Below, in pieces: positions 42,095-49,744 of a DNA stretch of 64,000 bases (position 1 is the first letter of the stretch; every line of letters starts with the position of its first letter). The notes under the pieces are model-generated. The model was not told where the DNA came from. It did not search any database and saw nothing but the letters and a program-made list of their open reading frames with translations. A program made the position numbers and the translations under genes. The DNA is from Clostridia bacterium (GTDB lineage Bacteria > Bacillota > Clostridia > Christensenellales > Aristaeellaceae), in the NCBI GenBank assembly GCA_017464305.1, contig JAFUDS010000011.1, forward strand, positions 1-64,000, read 5' to 3'.

Positions 42095-42498
42095 CCCTCT
42101 CCGACTTTCTGGCCTTCTATCCGCAGTTTTCTGGGGTCTTTCCAGATGTGGTGCTGGATTCCTATATCCAGTCCGCTTCCTGCCGGTTTACGGATTTCGG
42201 CGAGGATGCCGAAGAAGCCATGCGCCTGTACATTGCGCATAAGCTAACCCTCTATGCCCGATCCATGCCCTCCACCCTGGGGGCCAGCGGCGGAGTATCC
42301 TCCTTCTCCGCCCTGGCCTCCTCTGGGGATGGGGGCCGGATCACCAGCAAGAAGGTGGATGATGTGGCCATCACCTACAGCGCCGGCGCTTCCTCCGCTG
42401 CTGGAGCCTCCGAACTGGCAGACCTGAAGGAAACTACCTTCGGCCAGCAGCTGCTGACACTTCTGCGGCTGTACGCCTACCCTCGGTATGTACCTTGA
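42091..42498 (+). CDS. DUF4054 head-tail connector protein
   Basis: This 135-aa protein begins MTLSDFLAFYPQFSGVFPDV and continues with an ALR-type helix pair (EEAMRLYIAHKLTLYARS), a glycine/serine-rich stretch, and FGQQLLTLLRLYAYPRYVP. These are the marks of DUF4054 adaptors that bind under the portal. It overlaps the preceding gene by ATGA. Just beyond its stop lies the promoter of the small antitoxin RNA. Confidence 0.75.
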   Translation: MTLSDFLAFYPQFSGVFPDVVLDSYIQSASCRFTDFGEDAEEAMRLYIAHKLTLYARSMPSTLGASGGVSSFSALASSGDGGRITSKKVDDVAITYSAGASSAAGASELADLKETTFGQQLLTLLRLYAYPRYVP

Positions 42499-42514
42499 AA
42501 AAGAAAAATAACTG

Positions 42515-42542
42515 TTGACATTCTTCATGCGATGGATATAAT
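42515..42542 (+). promoter_or_regulatory. Consensus sigma-A promoter of the antitoxin RNA
   Basis: Perfect TTGACA and perfect TATAAT with 16 bases between. Transcription should start near 42549. It lies 17 bases after the stop of the connector gene and points to a short transcript ending at 42630-42636. No protein gene is encoded in that transcript. Confidence 0.85.
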
Positions 42543-42548
42543 AAAAGG

Positions 42549-42636
42549 CGAAGAGAGTGCTTGCTCGGAACGTCACGTCTGTCAGGCGGGAACCGAAAAC
42601 CACCGCATACTGCGAATATGCGGTGGTTTTGTTTTA
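42549..42636 (+). ncRNA. Predicted small antitoxin RNA (RatA-like, type I)
   Basis: An RNA of about 88 nt is expected from the consensus promoter to the terminator stem AAAACCACCGCATA / TATGCGGTGGTTTT. It has no start codon with a ribosome binding site. It converges on the minus-strand mRNA of a 30-aa hydrophobic peptide, and the two transcripts share the terminator, so about 40 bases at their 3' ends are complementary. This is the layout of the B. subtilis txpA/RatA pair. The RNA would bind the toxin mRNA and block or destabilise it. Not tested; it could also serve another regulatory task. Confidence 0.75.
42596..42636. terminator. Bidirectional Rho-independent terminator shared by toxin and antitoxin RNA
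   Basis: 14-bp perfect stem (42596-42609 with 42617-42630), 7-base loop, TTTTGTTTTA on the plus side and TTTT on the minus side. It ends both convergent transcripts. Confidence 0.9.
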
Positions 42637-42726
42637 CTTGCCTTTCCTGCCCGTAATGGCCAGGATCAAAGTTATAGCCAAGTTGACTGCTGTGAGAATC
42701 ACCATCGTAATTTCATAAGCTGTCAT
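42634..42726 (-). CDS. Type I toxin, 30-aa hydrophobic peptide (TxpA/Fst-like 'holin-like toxin')
   Basis: The peptide opens MTAYEITMVILTAV, continues NLAITLILAIT and ends GRKGK. It has a short polar start (TAYE), one membrane helix (about residues 7-25) and a basic tail, the pattern of Firmicutes putative holin-like or TxpA-type toxins that begin with the 'YE..M' motif. ATG 42726 has AAGG six bases upstream. Its own promoter lies at 42820-42848, leaving a leader of about 85 nt with a strong hairpin. It is on the strand opposite to all phage-like genes around it. Such peptides damage the membrane unless the antisense RNA holds them back. Confidence 0.8.
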   Translation of the reverse strand: MTAYEITMVILTAVNLAITLILAITGRKGK

Positions 42727-42794
42727 CTATGCCTTACCTGCCCTTCTTCGCCAGATTGACAGGTGCAACCACTCCGCATATCTCTCTTCGCCAA

Positions 42795-42812
42795 GTCAGC
42801 GTTTCCGCTGAC
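42795..42812 (-). promoter_or_regulatory. Hairpin in the toxin mRNA leader
   Basis: GTCAGCG-TTTC-CGCTGAC is a perfect 7-bp stem at the very start of the predicted toxin mRNA. 5' stems protect type I toxin mRNAs and delay their translation in related systems; that function here is inference. Confidence 0.65.
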
Positions 42813-42819
42813 GAAAGTG

Positions 42820-42848
42820 ATTGTACAGTTTTTTACACTTCGTTTCAA
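42820..42848 (-). promoter_or_regulatory. Sigma-A promoter of the type I toxin gene
   Basis: On the minus strand TTGAAA, 17 bases, TACAAT. Transcription should start near 42812. Its -35 box ends ten bases before the start codon of the plus-strand gene 42858-43364. Confidence 0.8.
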
Positions 42849-42850
42849 TA

Positions 42851-42873
42851 AAAGTATATGAATCTTATACTTT
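42851..42873 (+). repeat. Inverted repeat around a start codon
   Basis: AAAGTATA and TATACTTT (8 bp each, 7-base loop) straddle ATG 42858. It could hold the start codon of the downstream gene in a hairpin or be an operator for the toxin promoter beside it. Confidence 0.55.
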
Positions 42874-43364
42874 CTGATCACAAAAATAAACAAGCTGCCA
42901 TATTTCAAGCTCAACAACTTCTGAAGCAAACCAAAGTCAAAATCGGCTTACCCTCCTCCGCCTCTGATCGCAATCGCTGGCTCCTGGCCTTACATGAGCG
43001 CGGGGCCCCCGGGGCGCATATCCCTCCGCGCCCCGTAGTGGGCCCCGCCCTGGGCCAGAAAGCCACCCAGGCCGCCATCCAGCAGGGCCTGCTCCAAGCC
43101 TGCGAAGCCGCGGCCCAGGGGGACGCCACAGCCGTGATGGACGGCTTCGACACCGCCGGTCAAGCCGGGGTGGAGAGCATCCACACCTACATCGACGCTG
43201 GGATTGAGCCCAGCAATGCCCCCATTACCATCCACGGCGGCTGGATGCGGAATAATACCTCCGGAAAACCCGTCCATGTGGAAGGCAAGGGCTTTGACAA
43301 ACCCCTATACGACACCGGCGAGCTCTACCAAGCCTTTGATTATGAAATTACCGCCTCCCACTGA
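42858..43364 (+). CDS. Phage head-tail joining protein (HK97 gp10-like)
   Basis: This 168-aa protein has the central motif NRWLLALHERGAPGAHIPPRPVVGP (about 33-57), the 'I..LHE.GAP...IP.RPF' pattern of gp10/tail-completion proteins, and a C-terminal GFDKPLYDTGELYQAFDYEI, also typical. Its start is unusual: no ribosome binding site is visible, and the ATG sits in an inverted repeat beside the toxin promoter. Insertion of the toxin cassette may have replaced the original leader. It is needed at the neck of the tail. Confidence 0.7.
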   Translation: MNLILSDHKNKQAAIFQAQQLLKQTKVKIGLPSSASDRNRWLLALHERGAPGAHIPPRPVVGPALGQKATQAAIQQGLLQACEAAAQGDATAVMDGFDTAGQAGVESIHTYIDAGIEPSNAPITIHGGWMRNNTSGKPVHVEGKGFDKPLYDTGELYQAFDYEITASH

Positions 43365-43397
43365 CCGCTTCAACATACATAGAAAGGAAAATATCTA

Positions 43398-43754
43398 TTG
43401 AATATTTGCGATCTGCTCACTGATCCTGACCTGGAAGGGACAGAATTCACCATCCTCCGCCGCACCTGGTCCGAGGCCGAGGACATTCCCCAATTGATCG
43501 CCCTGGATACCCTCTACGCCTGCGGCATCCTTCACCCCGCCGACCCCACCCGGCTAGATCTGCTGCCGGAGGAAAGCCGCCATGAGCCCATCTTCCTGAT
43601 CCACTCCACAGAGCCCCTCTCCCTGGGGGAACGGGAGGGAGACACCTGGACCTCCCCGGACGAAATTCACTGGGGCGATCGGGTCTTCCGGGTGTTCCAG
43701 GTTCGTCCCTGGGAGGCCTATGGCTTCTGGAAGGGGTGGGCCGTCGAGATATGA
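43398..43754 (+). CDS. Phage neck/head-closure protein
   Basis: This 118-aa protein starts at TTG 43398 behind AAAGGA, one of several TTG starts in this locus. It contains FTILRRTWSEAEDIPQLIAL, then IHSTEPLSLGEREGDTWTSP and IHWGDRVFRVFQVRPWEAYGFW, a beta-rich small protein in the place where head-closure proteins are found. Its stop overlaps the next start (ATGA). Confidence 0.6.
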   Translation: MNICDLLTDPDLEGTEFTILRRTWSEAEDIPQLIALDTLYACGILHPADPTRLDLLPEESRHEPIFLIHSTEPLSLGEREGDTWTSPDEIHWGDRVFRVFQVRPWEAYGFWKGWAVEI

Positions 43755-44284
43755 GCCTGCACGCCACCCTCCATGCCGCCCTGCGGGCCGCCCTCCAATC
43801 GGACCCTGCCAGCGGTATCCCCGCCCCCTTGATCCATCAGGCCTACACCAATCCTTCTCCTCCGCCCCCGCCGGAGACGCAGGATGTCCTGTATTACTTC
43901 CTGTCCCCAGAACCGGAAGCCCCCTGGCGGGAGGAAACCCTCGGCACGGACGGCCAGCCCCAGGTGTTCAGCTTTTCCGCCTGGCGCTTGGTGCTGGTTT
44001 TCTATGGACCCCATGCCGCTTCCCTGGCCTGGAGAGCCTATCACGCCCTGGCGCTGGATGGCCGGGGCAACCCTCGCCAATTGCTGCGATCAAGCAGCGT
44101 CTACATTCTGCCCCGGGCTGCCGTCCCCACCCTAACCTGGGAGCAATGGGAAACCCACCATCGCCCCCGGGCGGATTTGAGCCTGCCACTGCGCATCGCC
44201 CGGAACGATTCCTTCCCCTTGGATCAGGGCCAGGTGGACCAACTGCCGGGCATCCTGGAAGAACCCTCCATCATTTATCATTGA
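43751..44284 (+). CDS. Neck/tail terminator protein (NTP-like)
   Basis: This 177-aa product starts at ATG 43751, overlapping the previous stop. It holds IPAPLIHQAYTNPSPPPPPE, SFSAWRLVLVFYGPHAASLA and FPLDQGQVDQLPGILEEPSI, resembling the Gp12-like neck terminator of myophages. It would cap the tail and join it to the head. The call is supported by position between connector and sheath genes. Confidence 0.65.
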   Translation: MSLHATLHAALRAALQSDPASGIPAPLIHQAYTNPSPPPPPETQDVLYYFLSPEPEAPWREETLGTDGQPQVFSFSAWRLVLVFYGPHAASLAWRAYHALALDGRGNPRQLLRSSSVYILPRAAVPTLTWEQWETHHRPRADLSLPLRIARNDSFPLDQGQVDQLPGILEEPSIIYH

Positions 44285-44295
44285 GGTGATTGTTC

Positions 44296-45402
44296 ATGCT
44301 GTCTTTTGATTCGATTGTGCAGGTGCGGGTGAATTCCGCAACGTTGCCCTCTTCGGGTAATTCATTCTCCACGGGGCTGATTCTCTGTCCCGGGGAAAGC
44401 CCTTATGAAGCCGGGGATGGGCCTCGACTCTTCGCCCGGCTGGAGGATATGATCTCCGCGGGCTTTGTGGAGTCCGACCCGGCTTATCTGGCCGCCGCGG
44501 CTTATTTCGCCGCTGATCCGGGGCCGGATCGGGTCTACGTGGCCTTCTATGCCCAGGGGGCCAGCCCGGCGGATGCCCTGCGACAGATTTTGAACAGCGA
44601 AACCCATGATTTCTATGGCGTTTTCTGCTGCGAAACCACGCCAGCCCGCCTGGCCTCCCTGGCGGCGGATTTTTCCACCTTCGCTTCTCGCCAGATGCTC
44701 TTCCTGGCCTCTACTGCCCCCGTGACGGAGGGCATCGCCGCCGGCGGCCTCTTCCATGAGACCTATGAAAAGGGCTTCACTCGGGTGCTGGTGGTTCAGG
44801 GGGCGGATATCTACGCTGGGGCCGCCGTCATGGGCCTGGCCATGGGGCTCAGCCGACTGTATGGCCTGGACACCTTCGCCCTGTGTTATCGCCCTGTGGG
44901 GGGCATGGAGCCCCTGGCCCTTTCAGAATCGGACGTGGCCGCCATCAAGGCCCTCAATGGCAATGTGTATGTCCGCCGGGGCAACAATCTATCACTTTTT
45001 GAATACGGCTCCACCGCCTCCGGCGCTCGCTTTGATGAGGTCCTGACTCTGGACCGCATCTCTGCGGATCTGCAGTCCGCCGCCCTGTCCCTCCTGACCT
45101 CCGGCCAAGGAAAGTTGCCCCAGACGGATGAAACCTCCGCCGTGTTCATCAATCGGTTTTCTTCCGTCCTGGCGGGGTATACCGCCGCCGGCGCATTGGC
45201 CACGGGAAAGTGGCGGGGAAACCCGGTGGGGGCTCTGCAGCCTGGGGATATCATCGAAGGGGGATATCGCCTTTGGGCAGATTCCTACGATCTGCAGTCC
45301 GACGCGGATCGGGCCGCCCATAAGGCCATGCCCATCCATGTGGCCCTGTGCCTCTCCGGCAGCGTGGAAACCCTGCTGATCGATGTGGATGTGAGTTTGT
45401 AA
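44296..45402 (+). CDS. Contractile tail sheath protein (DUF3383-like)
   Basis: This 368-aa product starts at ATG 44296 after GAGGTGA. Family features include SFDSIVQVRVNSATLPSSGN, then FNTGLILC-like NSFSTGLILCPGE at the start, AAAYFAADPGPDRVYVAFYAQ, and a C-terminal DAFAALR-free region ending SGSVETLLIDVDVSL. It is the shrinking outer cylinder of a contractile tail; its presence shows the locus is of myovirus/PBSX type. It is the shortest form of sheath, about the size seen in small contractile particles. Confidence 0.8.
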   Translation: MLSFDSIVQVRVNSATLPSSGNSFSTGLILCPGESPYEAGDGPRLFARLEDMISAGFVESDPAYLAAAAYFAADPGPDRVYVAFYAQGASPADALRQILNSETHDFYGVFCCETTPARLASLAADFSTFASRQMLFLASTAPVTEGIAAGGLFHETYEKGFTRVLVVQGADIYAGAAVMGLAMGLSRLYGLDTFALCYRPVGGMEPLALSESDVAAIKALNGNVYVRRGNNLSLFEYGSTASGARFDEVLTLDRISADLQSAALSLLTSGQGKLPQTDETSAVFINRFSSVLAGYTAAGALATGKWRGNPVGALQPGDIIEGGYRLWADSYDLQSDADRAAHKAMPIHVALCLSGSVETLLIDVDVSL

Positions 45403-45427
45403 ATTATGAACGAATGCTTCCGGGGCT

Positions 45428-45446
45428 GGCGGGGCGCAGCCCCGCC
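45428..45446. repeat. Palindrome GGCGGGGC-GCA-GCCCCGCC
   Basis: Perfect 8-bp stem with a GCA loop between sheath and tube genes. It belongs to the same group of GC palindromes with three-base loops found after host genes. Confidence 0.7.
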
Positions 45447-45503
45447 CCTCTAAATATCCCCGTCCCCTTTTAGGGGAAGGGGTGTAGGGGAAGAGGTTCA
45501 ACG

Positions 45504-45977
45504 ATGATTGAGCCTGACATGAAAGAAAGGATCCTCTGCCATATGTCCAAAACCACCGTTTACTCCCTGGCCGATGTCCGCACGGTCATGTACCATCAAG
45601 ACGTGGGCCAATGCGTCCTCTCCTCCCAGGGGGCCGGAAAGATTTCCATTACCTATTCCGGGGATATCTCCTCCCATACCGCCACCGCGGATGGTTATGT
45701 GGTGGTGAATCGCCTGCGGAATAATCACGGCATCGTTACCATTGAGGTGCCCCAGAATTCCTCTGCAGATGAGTATCTCCGCCGCTGGGCCAGATATTTG
45801 AAGAACGCCCAGTCCTATCTCTTTGCTCTCACAGCCCTGAACATCGTGGACCAGATGGGCGGCTTTACCATCTATTGTGAGGGCGTCACACCCCAGAAGA
45901 TTCCAGAAAGGGCCTATGACCTTACCTCCGGCAATGTCTCCTGGACGCTGTTAGTAGCAAATATTTCCGAAGGATAA
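45504..45977 (+). CDS. Tail tube protein (DUF3277-like)
   Basis: This 157-aa protein (or 144 aa if read from ATG 45543) begins in its conserved part with MSKTTVYSLADVRTVMYHQD, then GAGKISITYSGDISSHTATADG and NRLRNNHGIVTIEVPQNSSADEYL, the pattern of DUF3277-type tubes following a sheath gene. The first start has GAAGAGG seven bases upstream and is kept. Monomers stack in rings inside the sheath. Its stop overlaps the next start. Confidence 0.72.
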   Translation: MIEPDMKERILCHMSKTTVYSLADVRTVMYHQDVGQCVLSSQGAGKISITYSGDISSHTATADGYVVVNRLRNNHGIVTIEVPQNSSADEYLRRWARYLKNAQSYLFALTALNIVDQMGGFTIYCEGVTPQKIPERAYDLTSGNVSWTLLVANISEG

Positions 45978-46348
45978 TGATTGCCATGGAATATACCATT
46001 CTCCCTGTGGGCGCAGCCCCATACCAAACAATTACCCTCCCTGTTTCCCCAAACAATCATTCCTTCCTCTCTCGCTTGTCCCTCCGCTATCTCCCGGCTC
46101 CCGGCCGCTGGTTCCTGACCATTTCCGATGCCGTTTCCGGCGCGGTCTACGCAAACCATATTCCCCTGGTATGTTCCTATGGTGAGATCAATGACCTCCT
46201 GGCCCCTTTCGCTTATCTTTTCCAGGGTTCTGGCCTGGGCAGTCTCTTCGTCCTGAAGGCCGTAGAGGCTCCCAGCTCTCCGGACCCGGGAGAGAATAAC
46301 CTCTCTGAATTCTACATCATCTGGGGGGACTCATGGAAAAATTCTTGA
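45977..46348 (+). CDS. Baseplate plug protein (Pam3 gp18-like)
   Basis: This 123-aa protein contains YQTITLPVSPNNHSFLSRLSLRY, RWFLTISDAVSGAVYANHIPLV and SEFYIIWGDS, the pattern of the small baseplate plug domain known from cyanophage Pam3 and many contractile elements. It would sit at the tube end above the spike. Overlaps both neighbours by a few bases. Confidence 0.7.
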   Translation: MIAMEYTILPVGAAPYQTITLPVSPNNHSFLSRLSLRYLPAPGRWFLTISDAVSGAVYANHIPLVCSYGEINDLLAPFAYLFQGSGLGSLFVLKAVEAPSSPDPGENNLSEFYIIWGDSWKNS

Positions 46349-47103
46349 CCCGTGATCTGCGGCTTCTGGCCGATGGGGTGGAAATCGCCCAAGGTTGCCG
46401 GATGTCTTTGCTCTCCCGCAGCCATCTGGGACTCCATCCCGCCCTGCGCCTGCTCTCTATCTTCCAGCTTTCGGATGCTTCGGTAGCTCTGCTGTCTGCT
46501 GCCCAGCATGTGGAGGTCTATTCCGGTGAATCCCTGCTATCCTTCGGGGAAATCATCGACGTTTATACCCGCTCCCTCTCTGGCCAACGGATTACCTCCC
46601 TGACCTTCTCCCCAGGCTTTTCCCTGTGGCAGGCCTCCGTCTCCCTGTCCCTTCGGGCGGGGATGAAGGCTTCGGATACCTTCCGGGCCCTGCTGGCGGC
46701 CTCCGGGGCTTCCGTCTCCCTTGCCTCCTTCGGCGCGGAAGATGTGGTTTTCTCCCGGCCACAGGCCTTCTTCGGCCGCGCTTTCCAGTCCCTGGATGCG
46801 CTGGCCGAGGCCTGCGGGGGAGATGCCTTCCTTTCTTCCGCCGGGATCTGTGTGGTCTCCCGGGTGCCTACCGCTACCAATGCTTGGGAGGTGATCCCGC
46901 CCCAGGACTTGCTGGCCTCGCCTCAGCCCGCCGGGGAGCGCCTGATTCTCACTCTGCCCCTGCGGGATTGGTCTCCCGGCAATCTTCTCCAGGTCTCCTT
47001 CCAGGGCCAAACCTGGCAGGGGAGGGTCCAATCCTCCCTGCTGCAGGCGGATAACGCCTCTGGCCCCTGGAAGGCAGAGGTGGAGCTGAGTCTTGTTCAT
47101 TGA
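46333..47103 (+). CDS. Baseplate hub protein
   Basis: This 256-aa protein has the hub layout: a short beta start (FLTRDLRLLADGVEIAQGCR), a GEIIDVY strand pair, TLTFSPGFSLWQ-like TSLTFSPGFSLWQASVSLSL, then MKASDTFRALLAASG and a C-terminal LRDWSPGNLLQVSFQGQTWQG. Hub proteins tie the tail tube to the spike. It overlaps the plug gene by 16 bases. Assignment is by pattern and by place between plug and spike. Confidence 0.65.
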   Translation: MEKFLTRDLRLLADGVEIAQGCRMSLLSRSHLGLHPALRLLSIFQLSDASVALLSAAQHVEVYSGESLLSFGEIIDVYTRSLSGQRITSLTFSPGFSLWQASVSLSLRAGMKASDTFRALLAASGASVSLASFGAEDVVFSRPQAFFGRAFQSLDALAEACGGDAFLSSAGICVVSRVPTATNAWEVIPPQDLLASPQPAGERLILTLPLRDWSPGNLLQVSFQGQTWQGRVQSSLLQADNASGPWKAEVELSLVH

Positions 47104-47168
47104 ACATCACCCGCATCTCTGCCCCCTTCTTACCGTTTTTGCTTCTCGTATCTGAAAGGAAATCTCTC

Positions 47169-47564
47169 ATGCAACTTTCCGAATCCTTCCTGCAAGATGT
47201 GGCCGCCGAAGTGGAGCGGAATATCCTTTCCCGGCTCCATGTAATGATGCCCGGCCGCATTGCCTCCTACGACCCTTCCACGGGCTTGGCGGATATCCAA
47301 CCCGCCTTGATGAGGCATTCCTGTGCCGGGGCCTTTCTGCCTGCGCCGCTTTTGCTGGATGTACCTGTGTTCCGCCCTGCCGTAGATTTCTCCCTCTCTC
47401 CAGGTGACCCTTGCCTCGTCCTCTTTGCGGATTTCTGCCTGGAAGGCGTCTGGCCAGGGCTGCAGCCTGTGGTTCCTCTCTCGCCCCGGGCTCACGACCT
47501 TTCCGACGCTATCGCCCTGGCGGGGTTCTTCGGGCCTGCGCCAGAAGAAAAACTGTTCCTGTAG
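47169..47564 (+). CDS. Gp138-like membrane-puncturing spike/hub tip
   Basis: This 131-aa product starts at ATG 47169 (AAAGG upstream). It matches the Gp138 N-terminal domain: PGRIASYDPSTGLADIQPALMR, LLLDVPVFRPAVDFSLSPGDPCLVLFADFCLEGVW and RAHDLSDAIALAGFFG. It is the OB-fold part that pierces the target membrane. No separate C-terminal needle is evident, so the spike is short. Confidence 0.78.
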   Translation: MQLSESFLQDVAAEVERNILSRLHVMMPGRIASYDPSTGLADIQPALMRHSCAGAFLPAPLLLDVPVFRPAVDFSLSPGDPCLVLFADFCLEGVWPGLQPVVPLSPRAHDLSDAIALAGFFGPAPEEKLFL

Positions 47565-47579
47565 GAGGTGAAGCCCTTC

Positions 47580-47942
47580 ATGCTTTCCCGCCCTGTGGAC
47601 GCCTCGGGGGATATTCTTCCCGTGCTGGCTCTTTCCGATCTGGCTACGGAACCCACCGCCACTGCCTCTGCTCTTCGGGATCACCTTTCTCTTTTCCCTG
47701 GGGATTGGTGGGAGTATCCCTCCCGGGGAAATCAGGTGGTGTCCCTCCTGCCAGAGGCCCGGGCTACACCCGCCTCCGCTGCCACCCTGGCGGCTTATCT
47801 GTCGGCTTATATTGAGTCTTTCCCCTCCGTTGCTTCTGTCTCTGTGGTCTCTACGGAGTTTTCTGGAAGGCAGTTCATCTATACGGCGGAAGTTCATCTT
47901 TCATCTGGTGAATCCGAAGTTATCCATTTTGCTTTCCCTTGA
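47580..47942 (+). CDS. Baseplate wedge protein (gp25/DUF2634-like)
   Basis: This 120-aa product starts at ATG 47580 behind AGGAGGTG. It has ASGDILPVLALSDLATEPTA, then RDHLSLFPGDWWEYPSRGNQ, and AYLSAYIESFPSVASVSVVS, the usual order of a W/gp25-type wedge subunit in which a short N-terminal strand precedes the lysozyme-like fold. It lies directly before the gpJ gene, as is normal. Confidence 0.68.
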   Translation: MLSRPVDASGDILPVLALSDLATEPTATASALRDHLSLFPGDWWEYPSRGNQVVSLLPEARATPASAATLAAYLSAYIESFPSVASVSVVSTEFSGRQFIYTAEVHLSSGESEVIHFAFP

Positions 47943-48001
47943 AGCCCTTCCTGCCTTCCGTCCTCAGTCCGTCCACTTCCTTTTGTTTGAGGTAATTGCC
48001 T

Positions 48002-49174
48002 ATGTACTTCGCCCCTTACATCGCCACCGATGGCGTTCATCTTCCGACCTATCAGGATCGGTTGGATGGGCTGCTTGCTTCCTACCGCTCTATCTTTGGC
48101 TCGGAGGTGAATCTGGAAATCTCCTCCCCGGATTATCAGCTGCTGTCCCTCTTTGCCCGGTCTCTGGACGATCTGTCCCAATTGGTGCTGTACGATTTCG
48201 TCTCCCGGAATCCGGCCTATGCCTCCGGGGAGGCTCTGGATCTGTTGTTGCCCCTCCATGGGCTCTGCCGGCAGGGGGCTACCTATTCCTCCGTGGTTCT
48301 TACCCTCTCCGGCATGCCAGGGGCTGTGCTTTCCTCCGCACCCCAGGTCATGGATGACGCGGGATACATCTGGTCCTGTCCTTCCGCCGGGATTTCCTTG
48401 AATGAATCCGGCACTGCCACGGTAGAGGCCTTCTGCCAAACCCCGGGGGCCATCTCTGCCGCCGTGGGGGCGGTTCATCGGCTGGTATCCCCAGTCTCCG
48501 GCCTGGCTTCCGCCATCAATCTGGTGGCAGCTACCCCGGGGAGGGAAGCAGAGTCCGACGCCTCCTGCCGCCATCGGCTCTCCCTGGCCGCAGCTCTGCC
48601 TTCGTTGTCCACCTTAGATTCGCTGCGATCCGCGGTGCTTTCCGTACCAGGGGTTACTTCCTGCGCGATCTATGAGAATTCTACGGATACGACTGACGAA
48701 AATGGTATTCCTTCTCATTCCCTCTGCGTCGTGGTATCCGGGGGACTGACCACGGACCTGGCCCCAGTTATCTTTTCCCGGAAAGCTCCTGGTATCGGTA
48801 CCTACGGCGCCCTCTCCGCGGAGGTCACAGACGCCTTCGGTGTTTCCCATACCGTCCGCTTCCAGCGGGCTACCATGACCGCTGTGGCCCTATCCTTGGA
48901 ATTAACCCACCTCTCCAGCTTTGAGGAATCCGTCGTCGAAAAGGTCCGTGCTGTCCTGGTTTCCTATGCTGACAATCTGGGCATCGGACAGGACCTAGTG
49001 GTTCCGTCCCTCTATGCCCTGGTCTATGAGGCCGCCGGAGTTTCCCCGCCTACCTTCTCTATTTCTCTCCTGACGGCCACTTCCGGTGGCCAGTCCACCG
49101 GAGGCATCCTCTCCGCCGCTTGGAATCAGCGCTTCACCATCCCCGCCAACATGATTCAGATCCTGGTTAAGTAG
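48002..49174 (+). CDS. Baseplate J-like protein
   Basis: This 390-aa product starts at ATG 48002 behind GAGGT. It carries TYQDRLDGLLASYRSIFGSE, LLPLHGLCRQGATYSSVVLTL, GREAESDASCRHRLSLAAALPS and LSTLDSLRSAVLSVPGV, all typical of Baseplate_J (gp47). It forms the wedge ring of the baseplate together with gp25. The gene just before and after are of the same strand with short spacers. Confidence 0.82.
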   Translation: MYFAPYIATDGVHLPTYQDRLDGLLASYRSIFGSEVNLEISSPDYQLLSLFARSLDDLSQLVLYDFVSRNPAYASGEALDLLLPLHGLCRQGATYSSVVLTLSGMPGAVLSSAPQVMDDAGYIWSCPSAGISLNESGTATVEAFCQTPGAISAAVGAVHRLVSPVSGLASAINLVAATPGREAESDASCRHRLSLAAALPSLSTLDSLRSAVLSVPGVTSCAIYENSTDTTDENGIPSHSLCVVVSGGLTTDLAPVIFSRKAPGIGTYGALSAEVTDAFGVSHTVRFQRATMTAVALSLELTHLSSFEESVVEKVRAVLVSYADNLGIGQDLVVPSLYALVYEAAGVSPPTFSISLLTATSGGQSTGGILSAAWNQRFTIPANMIQILVK

Positions 49175-49190
49175 AAAGGAATAATAACCA

Positions 49191-49744
49191 ATGCGAACAA
49201 TTTCTAAAACCCTCACTCTCCCCCTGGCGGGCGAACCCCAGGAATTCCGCCTCACGAAGCTGGACGCCTTCTCCGGCGTCCGGCTGCTGAAGTTGCTCTC
49301 CCACGCGGAGACGGACAACCTGCAGGACCTGCTGCTCTCCCTGCCAGAATACGAGCTAGAGCCCCTGATGAAAACCTGCCTCCGCGCCGTCTCCGCCCTG
49401 CTTCCCGCCGGGCCGATCCGGGTCTACGGCGACGAGGGCTGGGGCCTGCCGGATCTGGAATATGACGCCTGGTCCTGCCTGAAGCTGACCCTGGAGGTGA
49501 TCCAGTGGACCCTGGAAGGTTTTTTCGGCGAAAGCGGCTCGGCTTCCTGACGCCTGCCGCGCCCTATTTGCCCGCCGAAGCCCCCAATATCGACGAACTG
49601 GCCTTCCTGCCTGTGGCTGCTGGTTTCTGGCGGCAGCATGAACTTTGGGATGGCACCTATACCCTGGATGATCTGCTGGATATCGTGGAGATGATCCAGC
49701 TCTCCCGGGAGAACGAACGCCGCGCCAGGGAGGTGATGGTTTAA
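49191..49744 (+). CDS. Tail assembly chaperone pair made by -1 frameshift (G and GT)
   Basis: The zero-frame product is 119 aa (49191-49550). At 49520-49526 the heptamer T TTT TTC in that frame is a canonical -1 slippery site. A shift there joins the -1 frame, which has no start or ribosome site of its own, and gives a 184-aa fusion ending at 49744. Both halves are phage tail chaperone-like: PQEFRLTKLDAFSGVRLLKL in the first, FLTPAAPYLPAEAPNIDEL and LDDLLDIVEMIQLSREN in the second. The gene stands directly before the tape measure gene, where such pairs are always found. Confidence 0.82.

Noticed and set aside
35603..47100. Long open frames antisense to the phage-like genes
   Set aside because: GC-rich coding gives long mirror frames; their amino-acid make-up is proline, glycine and arginine rich and they lack start signals.
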